Part shown: positions 22,901 through 34,200 of the stretch, piece after piece
How the letters are laid out: each line of letters starts with the position of its first letter
Position numbering within the stretch: position 1 is the first letter of the stretch
NCBI RefSeq assembly: GCF_964340395.1
Contig: NC_135570.1
Location: forward strand, 11,891,822-11,951,821
DNA length: 60,000 nucleotides
Direction of reading: 5' to 3'
From: Glandiceps talaboti
Taxonomy: Eukaryota > Hemichordata > Enteropneusta > Spengelidae
The notes under the pieces: generated by a model
What the model saw: only the letters and a program-made list of their open reading frames with translations
Database searches by the model: none
What the model was told of the DNA's origin: nothing
Program-made: the position numbers and the translations under genes

Positions 22901-23975
22901 ACTAGAAGTATGTAATGTTATATACAACTATTGTGTATCTGTATTGTATATTGTCCAACAAACTGAAGTGTGTCTAAAAGATATTTATCTTTTGTAGTTT
23001 ACGGCCTGGAATAAATGTCGAACTTCTCATGTGTCTTATCTCATTATTAGATTAGGTACATGATAAATTCGATACCTATTGCAATAAATTGCAGCAACTA
23101 GTATGAAATTCAACAGGCAATTAAATTTGACACCTCCTATCAAAAATAATGACAGAAGTGTGACTCGCAATAAGCGTCAAACTATTGCCATGTCAAATCA
23201 AATACAAAATAACCACAATGCAATGCACCTGTCACGAGCAGTCATATCATTTTCAACGTAATGTAGCAGTGTTCAGCTCATACATCATTCTCATGTTAAA
23301 ATTAACTTCATCTATATTCCCAATGCTAAAATAGCACACTACAGTGATATTTCTGTCTTCCTTGATTTTGTATATCAACAAAAATGTCGTCCGATCCACC
23401 ATATGACTTGACCCCTAAGCATGTCATGTGTCACTAGACCCTTTAAGCTGTTCATTTTCATATTAAATTCAACAGATTTGATTCGATGTCAAGTCCGTGT
23501 CATACTTAAATATATTACAATACAATTGGATTAGATTCATTAGAAGTTCAACATTTAGTCTAGGTGTTATTCTACAAGTTATGCTCACTCTACATGCGGT
23601 ATATCATGACACATTGTTGGAACATGTGGTAGATACTTATTACTTATAATTATAGGTAAGAAAGTGTCAGAAACCTGTAAAGTTTAGTTTGTCCATTTTT
23701 TTTCTCATTTTCAGATAAAACACGGACGTGATAGCTCCTTGGTTTTAACGACGGATGGAATCAATTTTGTAATGAGTGACCAAGAATTATGTGATGCCGT
23801 TAGTCAATCTAACGATCCGGCCGAGGCTGCGAATCGACTTGCCGACCTTGCTCTACAGTATGGTAGTGATGACAATGCTACTGCTGTTGTAGTGCCACTT
23901 GCACAATGGGGAAAATTCAGAAATCCATCGTTTTCATTTGGCTTTACTAGAAATATGATTGGGAGAAGGTATTAA
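19482..23975 (+). CDS. PPM1K: Mitochondrial PP2C phosphatase, PPM1K-type (complete, 4 coding exons, 362 aa)
   Basis: Exons 19482-19995, 20502-20697, 21698-21815 and 23715-23975 join in phases 1, 2 and 0. The N-terminus (MFRIIRHCK, basic, no early acidic residues) fits a mitochondrial presequence. Then comes the PPM1K-specific segment [25 protein letters not shown] (around residues 55-80), then the PP2C fold: NEDR (98-101), DGHAG (118-122; most PP2Cs have DGHGG), GDSRAVL (199-205), MTRSIGD (252-258), LTTDGINF (287-294) and DDN (328-330). Asp118, Asp290 and Asp329 are the expected metal ligands. Length matches the vertebrate protein (about 370). In the family this Mn/Mg-dependent Ser/Thr phosphatase acts in the mitochondrial matrix on the branched-chain ketoacid dehydrogenase E1 alpha subunit. 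The ATG at 19482 is preferred over an in-frame ATG at 19452 because the presequence begins there. A possible poly(A) signal AATAAA is at 24427. Confidence 0.93.
19996..20501 (+). other. PPM1K intron between exons 1 and 2
   Basis: Unique AT-rich sequence; no repeat or exon seen. Confidence 0.7.
20502..20697 (+). CDS. PPM1K: PPM1K coding exon 2
   Basis: Between TGATTTCAG and GTCAGG. It encodes [20 protein letters not shown] and [14 protein letters not shown]. The donor GTCAGG is non-optimal, but phase 2 joins exactly to give NGFISWNSLG. Confidence 0.9.
20698..21697 (+). other. PPM1K intron between exons 2 and 3
   Basis: Includes a fragment of the GGAACACCACTC foldback family near 20845-20885. 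The rest is unique. Confidence 0.65.
21698..21815 (+). CDS. PPM1K: PPM1K coding exon 3 (its 3' end seeds a tandem array)
   Basis: Acceptor TGATTTCAG; encodes SWNSLG through MTRSIGD to ARPETKSLE. It ends CTAGAA|GTATGT in phase 0. The terminal ~70 bases and the donor are repeated many times just downstream. Confidence 0.88.
21748..22940 (+). repeat. 85/51-bp minisatellite made of PPM1K exon 3 end plus 5' splice site (15 donor copies)
   Basis: The real boundary CTAGAA|GTATGTAATG at 21815/21816 is repeated with GAA ending at 21866, 21951, 22042, 22127, 22178, 22263, 22348, 22433, 22518, 22603, 22688, 22773, 22856 and 22907. Steps are 85 bp (ten times), 51 bp (three times), 91 and 83 bp. The long unit contains exon sequence from CTTGCATTGAAACAATATGG to TCACTAGAA plus the first ~33 intron bases; the 51-bp unit carries only the last ~20 exon bases. 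Copies are very alike, so the expansion is recent or homogenised. No acceptor is included. Confidence 0.95.
22941..23714 (+). other. Rest of PPM1K intron 3
   Basis: Unique sequence between the array and the last exon; no exon signal other than the exon 4 acceptor. Confidence 0.6.
23715..23975 (+). CDS. PPM1K: PPM1K coding exon 4 (last)
   Basis: Acceptor CATTTTCAG; encodes [15 protein letters not shown] through [10 protein letters not shown] to the stop TAA at 23973. It carries two of the metal-binding aspartates. Confidence 0.92.
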   Translation: MKHGRDSSLVLTTDGINFVMSDQELCDAVSQSNDPAEAANRLADLALQYGSDDNATAVVVPLAQWGKFRNPSFSFGFTRNMIGRRY

Positions 23976-26900
23976 GAGGTGTAGCTTAGGGAGTTTGTCT
24001 TGCTATTTACAGTATCTGCTGCCTGTGGTAATTTGGTGAGGCCACTCAGTTTATCAGGAATTAGCTGAGTAAGGCTACTTAGGTACCCATACAAATGTAT
24101 GCTCTCAGACTATGTAATAAGCCAAATGTGATGCCACAAAATATTACACATGTATTATACTATAGTCATTCAACAGGTTCAAACAAAGTGGGTATATTTT
24201 TTACGTAAAATTTTAGACAACTCAGAAAACCAAGTCAAAAATACACAAACAGGCATTTATATGCCATTTTACTGTAATTGCCAACAACTTTCTTATCATC
24301 AAAAGATCAATTATTTTATGAGTCAACGTACGACTTGTATGAATTTGACAGAGTTGTAAAGAGTGGATTGTTAAAATACAAAACATTTTACTACGTGTAG
24401 TATGAATTAATGTGTAAGGATTTGATAATAAATGTCAAATGTTATTCCGTCTACTGTGATATTATTTAAGTAATTCATGACTTTTTTGACACAACTTGTT
24501 TGTTCAGGAATATGTATTATATCAAGTTGTATTCAATCGTGAAAATTACGATACCAATGTTGCCATTATAACCGTAGCCCTGTCCATATCTGATCCGGGT
24601 CAAATCTGAAATAAACTGATCCCGATCATTTCAATCCTCATCAAATCCACTTTCTATCTACACTAACAAATAATCGTTGGATTCAATTCGAATTACATTA
24701 GCGTACCTGTCCACACATGTACCAGCTCTGAATCAGATTACGTATTATCAAACTAATTCACTCGATTACAAATTTTGTAGTATGGACAAGGCTACAAATG
24801 TATCATAAAAATTATTTTTAAGATGGGATATAACGATGTTATTAGTCTGAAAAGTCTGAAAAGTCAGTTTATGTAACCACTTGTTATCCACATGCACTAT
24901 TGCATAAGTGGACTGGATCTCAGTTTCAGGATTTTTGACATTTTACCCATGATGCAACTGTTCTGAATTGAACCCCCTAGCACTGTACAATTTGATTTAA
25001 AGTCAGTTGTATTTTAGATTTTCAAAATTTAAAAATTATCCACTATTTGTGCATTTATGCCAACATCACATGAACAAACACACGGGTAGTTTTATAGTTG
25101 AAAGTAAAAGTTATGAGATATTGCTGAAGGACATGTGCACCTTGATATGTGCACTTTCTGAAATTTTTGTAAGTAAAATTACATTATTTCACTGTGCAGC
25201 ATGGGAACATATGTGAAGTCAATATACACAATTTTAAAGACATTTTGTGTGGTAACTTTTAAGTAAATTTTTTTTATCCACTCATCAGTATTGAAATATT
25301 TCAGTTTAAAGTCTTAAATAAACATTGCTGAAAAAATGAGAAACACAAAATTGTTCTGATGATATTCTGTGTTTTTTTTCTCTCTGGTGTTTTCCTTCTA
25401 TTCAGTGTATTTAGATAAAGCTGTTATGTTCTGTTACTACAAATCCTTCATGGTGCACTTTGAATTTTGAACAAGAACAAAATAAGACTTGTCCCTACCA
25501 GCCACTATTTACATTACTAGATTTGTACTAGATACAAAACATTTTGTGTTTCTTTTGTCCATGTATTGCCTGTGACTGCATCTTGTCTATTTGTCTGTCC
25601 ATACATTCACAACTGTTTCCTAGATATGCATCAACTCAAACAAGTTGAGATGAGCACTTGCGATTTCCATGAACACTGGTAGAGTTTAGTGTCAGTAAAT
25701 GACTTAACAAAAGAATAAGTATTGGATTTCCATTGCAAAAATGGTGACTTGATTCATGGTAGTTAACCTGAGGTGTAGGACAGGAAAGAAAAAACTATGG
25801 CAAAATACCTAAGCCTACAATGTATAGTGAATTTATGTGGTCACTAACACAATGTATCAAATCAATGTATCAAATCTATAAACAAACTTTCTTGCAAACA
25901 TTCACTACGTACTGTTAAGTCATTATCCAGCAGTCAATAGTTTTGTAAGTCAACCTCTGTTGACCCCAACATGTTGACCAATAGAATTGCTCAGTTGCTA
26001 GTTTTCTATTTTATGGTCAAATCGTCTTGCTTAGAACAGTTCAACAATGGCTAAGCTTCCATTACACCTCCCTAACACACAGACACACTAACAATGCATG
26101 CTTGCAACACTTTTGCATAACAAACTATTGTATGGATTAACTATTTTGACATTGTCAATAATCAAACCAACTGATGGTTGACTTCAAATTCGGTTAGAGG
26201 TTGGTAAGAGAGACCTTTGCAGATAAGTTTGGCTTTGCTTTGCTCCACCAAAAATTATCAATGAAGATCTCTCTTATCAACATTTGTATTAACCTTTATG
26301 TAAACTCTACATATGACAAGACAACTCCCTCCAAAGTCATAAATGATACACAAACAGATATCTTTTCAGGAATCTGTTAGCAGGAGTTACAAAGTATGTA
26401 AATGTAAATACTTACTAATGGGTTGAAACTTTCAAAATCAATGACAAGAGCATTGGTGATTTACAGTAATAATTATTGCACATTGCAGTTTATTTCATAT
26501 TGACATAAAGGTAATTTATACAATGTACACTCTTGGAAGACATAGTGATTCCGCATAGTTCAATAGCCCTATTGCTGGTTCCAAGATGCATCAAGTATCT
26601 CCCCATACAATGAAATCTATTCTGTACTTGCAGGGTTTTTTTGCACGTGCTACTCAGGGGGGGATGGTCGTTATCTGACTGTTTCTGAGTTTACCAGTAA
26701 AATCATTCTCTGTCGTTGATGGCATGTAGTCTTTGTTCTATAAAACCACTCACCATTAAAGAGGTCAACATGTCTTTCCATCGTTTTATGTAAAAATATT
26801 ATTTCAAATGTAAATACAAAACAAGACTAAACATAACACAAGCATCTTGGAACCAGAAAATCAACTATCCTGTATTTAGATAACTATACAATTATGCAAA

Positions 26901-27427
26901 TTATCATCAAATATTCATGACTTTAATATTCCTGCTGCTGAAGTAAGTAAAATAAGTCTGGTAAAATGAATGTTTATATACACTGTCCAATCAGTGGAAC
27001 TCTCCTATGGGCTTCACAATGGCTAGATCGAAAGACCAGCCATTGAGGGCGCTCTCATCATCCCTTTTTCACAATGGGGAAAATGGTGATAAGGAACATG
27101 GTCTTCTTGACACTTAATTTGCATATTCATCAACAAGTCTTCATTGAAGACACAACTCCTCAACTATTTTAAACACCACAAAGTGTCTGGATTATTCTAG
27201 AATTCACTTGATTTTGATATTTGACCTTCATGGGACTATTGATACATGTTTTTTGTTTAATCGAAAATTGTAAATTAATTAACGCTGACAGTATACAACA
27301 CTAACCTGTAATGCTGTCTCTATTTCTCAGCTATAACCTTCCCTTTTGATTAAAACTCCCAGAAATGTAAATTTCCATGTAAATAGTCCTGATACTGACT
27401 GAAACCCATGGCAACCATTTCTGAGTT
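23976..27427. other. Intergenic region between PPM1K and the RWD-GTPase gene (convergent 3' ends)
   Basis: It should contain both 3' UTRs. AATAAA on the plus strand at 24427 is a plausible PPM1K poly(A) signal. A TIR element lies at 24574-24795. The remainder is unique AT-rich sequence without a coding signal. Confidence 0.6.
24574..24795. mobile_element. MITE-like element with GTAGCCYTGTCCATA inverted termini
   Basis: The left end GTAGCCCTGTCCATA is inverted at the right end (TATGGACAAGGCTAC). 222 bp, no coding capacity; class unassigned. Confidence 0.65.
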
Positions 27428-27529
27428 TCATGATGACTTTCTAGTTGTCATAATTTTTATGATATTATTACTTTCATTTATTATTTCATCTTTTCTCACT
27501 TGTCGTCTCTTTCCATGTTCATCTACAGT
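27428..27529 (-). CDS. RWD-GTPase exon 14 (C-terminus)
   Basis: Acceptor TTATTTTTCAG. Encodes [20 protein letters not shown] and a final [12 protein letters not shown] before TGA. Confidence 0.85.
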   Translation of the reverse strand, partial: TVDEHGKRRQVRKDEIINESNNIIKIMTTRKSS

Positions 27530-27802
27530 CTGAAAAATAAAGTGAAGCAAAAATATTATTGTTCGGAAATTTGATTCAACATACTTTCCTGTGGTAAACT
27601 TGTAAAGGAAAGCACCACTCTAGGAAATAAAGGCAGTTACAGCTAGTGTGGCTTTAAAGCTTTAGTGCATGGGTTTCTGATTGGATAAATTAAACCTCGA
27701 AAACACCAATGATAAAAGAGAGTGAGCATACAGAGAGGGCTTGTAGGCTTCTAGATAGAATCTACACAGAACAGGCTTCAGTGGGTTATACTTATAGTTA
27801 CA

Positions 27803-27837
<35 letters not shown>

Positions 27838-30800
27838 TCTATGACACAAGTAAAGCTCTCTAAATCCAATTAATTTAGGATTTAATGACATGCACATACC
27901 TCAGCTCTGACAAATTTACCATTGACAAGGTGAAGTTGATGTAGCATAACTTGGTACAATCCATCCACTGTGGTACCAGGTTTTAGAGAAACACAGTCAT
28001 ACAGTACTTTACCTTCATAATTATTCTTACAATCTACAGATTGAAGTAAATGATAAAATTAGTTTGTGAATGTATAAAATACTGTTACAGGGAAAGAGAA
28101 GTTATTTTGGCTTTTCTGCATGTAACATGACACACACTCACTTTCAAATGCAAAAGAAACAATTATAAAGGTGCCAGACACAGAGGGGATGTAGATGTAG
28201 TCAAATTTATCATGCTGATCAGTTGGAAAGCAAAATAATGGTACTGTTAAATGAATACTATTCCACAGTTTACAACATTTTTTTTACTTTTTTTTTTGTG
28301 TTTGTGTGCTAGGAATTGTTCCCACCATTTTTATACACATAAATACACAGCCACACATTTCTGCAAAACTAGTCTACTTTTTTGAAGCATTCAAAAGTGG
28401 TCTGTATGGATTCAGTGCCATTGGCATAATTTTGGCATTATCTACTTTACCATGAGATAAACTGTCTTTTTCTGTTCTCTTACCAAAAATTTCGAGTGTT
28501 TCAAGGTCTTGTATAGGAAAGGCATATACTGGAGGTTTCAATGACACGGCCATGCTGACTGCATTGTGTACATTAGTAGACCCATACCTATTAATACAAA
28601 CAAATAGTTACAATATTTTCCAATGAAAATGTGATATTGTAATAGTGTTTTTGCTCAGGTCTGGGTACCTCAGTAACAGAAATTTGGGGATATATGGTAA
28701 ACTTGTATAATTTCCAATACATTATACCGTAACTTTGGTAGAGAACGGTGGTAAAATTACTAGGGAATTCAGGTAGATTTTAACCTACTTACCACCCTTA
28801 ACAAAAACACTGGTAGGCAACCCTGGTAAAATGACTAGGAAATGCAGGTAGATTTTTACCAAATTACGACCCTTAACACTGGTAGGGAACCATGGTAAAA
28901 TGACTGGGGAACTGAGGTATATTTTACCTACCACCCTGAACAAAACACATTGTGTTTATGAAAATAAAAATCAATATTTGTTACTACACCATGTGAATAT
29001 CTGGGACATGTATTCCTGCCCATTACTGTCTTCATTATCCTGTGGCAAAATATGAATTGAGTAATATATGCAGATGTTAAAATTACTATGAGAAAATCAT
29101 GATTTTGTATGTCAAAAATTCATTTATACTTACACTTTTAAAATATTCTCAGATATCTGATCCAATTTTTCCTGATATTGGAAAGTGATTTGATTATTAT
29201 CACTTTGGTCTTCATTGTTGGTAATTATCTGGAATTCTTCACTTCCAAATTCATACTTGATGTGATGTTCTTTTTGAAGATTTTGTAGAAAGCATTCACT
29301 CCAGGAACTGACTGTTATCATGGATGTTTCTGGTAGCAACTCCTGAAATCTGAAAATGGATGAAATAATATAATAGTGCTATTGACCTGTTGTAAAGGCT
29401 ATAGTAGGGAAACACCAATTTGGTGCGTCACTAGAAATTGTGTGTGTCAGTGGTGCTTCAAATAGGCTTGCAGGTATGCAATACTGTTTCCGGTATTGCA
29501 CTGCAGTGAAAATACCACTAGTATGCATGTGCACCAGTGCAAGTAATCTCTAGTACATATCAAATGATACTGTACTATTGACCCTTCATAAAAGCTATAC
29601 TGTTGAATGTAAAAGACAAGATTGTAGCTAAGTGTACAACATACCATTATGAAATGAGAATGAATGTTCATGGACTCTAGGTATAACAGACTATAACAAT
29701 TTGTTTTCTTTAAATTTTCAACCCAAATTCACTCCTTGTACATCATGTGACTTCCCCACTACCTGCCCTTAATCCCCAATGTCAAATACAACAGCTTCTT
29801 GCCTTTTTTTGCAAATTCCCTGACACTCTTATTTCCCATCTGCACTCACAGTGGAATCCCAACATTCTGGCCATACCTTTGTTTACTATAGAATACCTAC
29901 AAAACATCCAAAATTTTGTATTTCTACTACACTGTACACTAATCAACCCATAATTTTCTTGCTATAAGAAACTGAACCCTAACCCTACGTTCCAAGCTCA
30001 TATACAAATGTATATCTATTCTACAGTTGAGTTGACCCACGTTTGCCATACACTTGTATCTACAGACAACTGTCCATGATCATATGAACTGGTCCATAAT
30101 TTTGCACTGACAACTATATTCAGCCACATTGTTGTAATTCAGGTATACCCTTACCTTAGAACATTTTCTCTTGCTGTCTTGACATCAGCTTTGTTCAGCA
30201 CCAGCAACATAGGGAATCTTATTTTGATAAACTCCTTAACTAGGTTATGAACAACCTGGTTATTCCATGTTGGTAGGTTTACAGCAAGTTCCCTGAAATG
30301 AAACACAGCAAGTTTGTTCAGTAGGCTTTGTTCAACTCCAGCAAGATAGGGAATCTTATTTTGATAAACTCCTTAACTAGGTTATGAACAACCTGGTTAT
30401 TCCATGTGGTAGGTTTACAGCAAGTTCCCTGAAATGGAAGATAGCAAGTTTGTTCAGTAGGCTTTGTTCAACTCCAGCAAGATAGGGAATCTTATTTTGA
30501 TAAACTCCTTAATGTTCAATTGTACAATGTTATACAAACACAATAAACAAAGTTTGTTCATTTACACGCAAAAAACTTTCCCCTCCCACTAAACAAACTT
30601 TCTCAAATGTGACATTGATACATTTACATATCGTGTAAACCAAGGTAAAAATTGTAACGGTCACTACACTATGATCGATACAATGTAAAAACATGTTAAA
30701 CACATTAAAATACTACCGGAAACCCAGCACTGTATATCATGTTAGAAGTAAATTTTAATCAACATTAACATCACAGTAGTAAATACAAAACTTGTTATCA

Positions 30801-31178
30801 TTGAAGGTGTAAATTTGGTTAGAAGTGCGAAAATGAAGTTCAGCAATCACATTCATGTCAGATCCCCTCTCCTCCTAAATGAACAAAGTAAATTTATTGA
30901 GCTGTGATTTCTCATCAACAAAGTGTTTGTACATTGCCTTTTCTCTAAACAAATACTATAAAACTTTAAGAGCAATAAAACACACCTTGTATCTATACCA
31001 GCATTATGAAATGCTGCATGGATGACGGATTTGTTGGCATGGTAACCAGTAAACATATCCAATATTTTGTTCGGCCTCTTTACAATTGACTCCCACTTAT
31101 TCATAACATTGTCATAAATCCATCGGCTGGGGATAAAAAGTGAAATGAAAAGAAAAATGTAAGATGTCTTTACATTCA

Positions 31179-31210
<32 letters not shown>

Positions 31211-34200
31211 TCAGCAACTTTGAGTATTTCAGGGCCATTTACTACTGTTTTCATACAGTCGCTAGCATGTATTAAAGTGGCCATATGGATGACAAATGGG
31301 TATTTATTTGGATTTTTAAATTTATAAAACAATTTTATCATGGCTTCCTACTTGAGAAATCAATGTGAAACAACATTTACCAAGTCCTATTTTGTAACTC
31401 AATAAATGGCAAAAGATTAATGTGTGTATAAAAATGTTTATTATTGCACGTCCAATAACAAACCTTTTACTCATTTTGTAGCTTTTTGCAATTTATTTAG
31501 TCACAAATGCAGAATTGGTGTATGTTGTTTCACATTTTTTTGAGTAGAAAAAACATAGTACAGTTCTTTCAGCAATCCAAAATAAATACAAATTTCTTAT
31601 CAATATGGCCATTTTAAATTCTTCTGTTATTCAGCACTACAGTTGTACATTTTAATCATTGTACAATAGTTTGTGTAAATATTGCGTTTTGTAAACCTGT
31701 CTCTGTATCTTTTATTGATGTTTCTTCTGGTTGTAAAGAGGAATTTCAGTTTTTATGGATATCAAAAAGAAAATTTTATCTTATTCACATAAAGTAGAAT
31801 ATAATACCCGAAAAGTTTTTCATCAGTTTTCCAGAAGTATTCAGATCAACTTTGGTCATTTTCCCGGAATATTGATCAGTGAAATACATGTCGAAAAAGC
31901 ATATGAAAAACGTGTCAAAAAATATTTTTGTTTTGACAATCAGCACTTTACAACAGAAACATCAATTGATTTTACAGGAATTTCCAGAAGTAGATTGCAT
32001 TTTTCCAGGGCTTTCCAGTAGTCCTTTGAAATTCCAGGACTTTATAGGAGTTTCTAGGAGTAGATTGGTTTTTTTCCAGGGCTTTCCAGGTGTCCTTTGA
32101 CATGCCAGGACTTTATAGGAGTTTCCAGGAACACTTGAACCCTGCTTATATATACAATACTTACTGTATCTCTTCATTCAGCCACTTGACATCAAGGGCT
32201 GGATCGTAGTCATCCACTGGTTCACCTTTCTCATTTGTTTGACCCGAAATATCAATAATGTGAATCAATACATCAGCATCACATAGATCATTTAAAAATC
32301 TATAGTGAAAGATAAGATGAACAAGAATCTAACTTGTTGTGACTTCATTTTAGTAAAACTTAGGAATACAATGAATTTATATTTATCTTTTTAGTATCAG
32401 GTTTTGACTATTTCAGATACAAGAATTGACCCCCTAGTCCAGACTAAATTACTTTTTTCAGATTGCAAGCACTGACCCCCTAGTCCTGAGTAAATTGCTA
32501 TTTCAGATAGCAAGCATAACCCCCTAGTCTTGACTGAATATTACTATTTCAGGTGACAAGAATTGACCCCCCCCCCCCCCTAGTCCACACTAAATTACTA
32601 TTTCAGATAGCAAGAACTGAGCCCCTCTAGTCCACACTATATTACTATTTCAGATAGCAAGTGTTAACCCCCTAGTCCACATGAAATTATTATTTTGGGT
32701 TGCATGAAATTGAACTTGTGAATATGATTCTCACCTGTTTCCTCTTCCCTTTCCGTCAGCTGCACCAGGAACCAAACCAGCAACGTCCTTCAATAATATC
32801 GGTAGAAGTCTTTCTCCTTTATAATTGTGACCATACTCTATAGGAAACATTTCACATAAAATTCAATTAGATAGACAATCTCAGAAGACACCTTCTAACA
32901 ACAGTGTAGTGTTACATGACATTCTACATTGAGTTATAATGAGACCAAAACACCATTGAGAAGCTGTCATTCATAGTCATTTTATTAAGGTAAGCTCTGT
33001 GTAGATTTCACTCAATTATGTAAATTGTTTTACCTAGTTGGCATGGTAATCTCTAAATTATGTAAATTGTTTTACTTGGTTGGCATGGTAATCTCTAAAT
33101 TATGTAAATTGTTTTACTTGGTTGGCATGGTAATCTCTAAATTATGTAAATTGTTTTACTTGGTTGGCATGGTAATCTCTAAATTATGTAAATTATTTTA
33201 CTTGGTTGGCATGGTAATCTCTAAATTATGTACATTGTTTTACCTAGTTGGCATGGTAATTTATCAATCATGTAAATTGTTTTACTTGGTTGGCATGGTA
33301 ATCTCTAAATTATGTAAATTGTTTTACTTGGTTGGCATGGTAATCTCTAAATTATGTACATTGTTTTACCTAGTTGGCATGGTAATTTCTCAATCATGTA
33401 AATTGTTTTTACTTGGTTGGCATAGTAATCTCTCAGTTATGTAAATTCTTTTCACCTGGTTGGCATGGCAATCTCTTGATTACGTAAATTGTTTTTTTTA
33501 CCTGGTTGGCATAGCTTCTTCATTTTCTGACAAGGACATGGTGCTGAATAGAAAGCTTTCGATATATTAGGTTCAATTGTGGTGAATGGGTGGGCAGCTG
33601 TCTTTGCTAAATCACGTTTTGTTGCAGCATTGAAGAACGTTGACTTGCCAGCTGATGGCTTGCCCTGTAAATAACAATAACAACACAGTTTGAACTAGAC
33701 TGTAAGATACATCATGTCGCTCTGCCCTCACCTGCCTGCTCTGTGAAAGGGGTTGACAAATGTGTGAGGGCATCCCATCATGGCATACTTTGCAGGTTTG
33801 GACTAAAGGTATGCATATCAAAGTTTTTCTCAATGTTAAACCAAGTTTTTTTCCAGGATGATATGAAGCAAGGTTCCCTCTGATTGGAAAGCAACTACAC
33901 TATCTTAAAATCTATAACAATATCAACCCTAACAAAAAAAACTGTGTGGTTCCGATTATGCTCAATTCTGGAATAGGTGGGGTAGGTAGATTTTTTATTT
34001 TATCTATTTTTTCATAAGTGAGTGTGAAGTTCAAGTAGTTATGTTTTCCGTTGTTTTCCATATGGTCTCTGTGTTATTGGTTTCTTCTCATCAGATGTAC
34101 AGCCATTACAGATTGGAAGAACAGTTTTGTACTGTCTTTTTAGGTTCATGTTAGTTTACTCATCCACTATTTTTTGTGAGACTTCACAATTTTCGCAATT

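Larger units (their letters stand above)
28034..29133 (-). other. RWD-GTPase introns 11 and 12 (excluding exon 12)
   Basis: Intron 12 (28034-28483) is unique sequence. Intron 11 (28588-29133) contains a ~75-bp repeat in three copies at about 28728-28945 (core GGTAGGGAACC then GGTAAAATGACTAGG). A related sequence occurs at 15680-15810. Confidence 0.65.
30516..32164 (-). other. RWD-GTPase introns 8-9 (excluding exon 9)
   Basis: Holds a short (TG)n tract at 31179-31206 and a ~70-bp duplication at 31978-32140 (CCAGGACTTTATAGGAGTTT). The rest is unique. Confidence 0.6.

Noticed and set aside
33025-33444. 139-codon plus-strand frame of a 14-residue repeat ([14 protein letters not shown])
   Set aside because: The 42-bp array is divisible by three, so any frame stays open; the array is intronic on the opposite strand.
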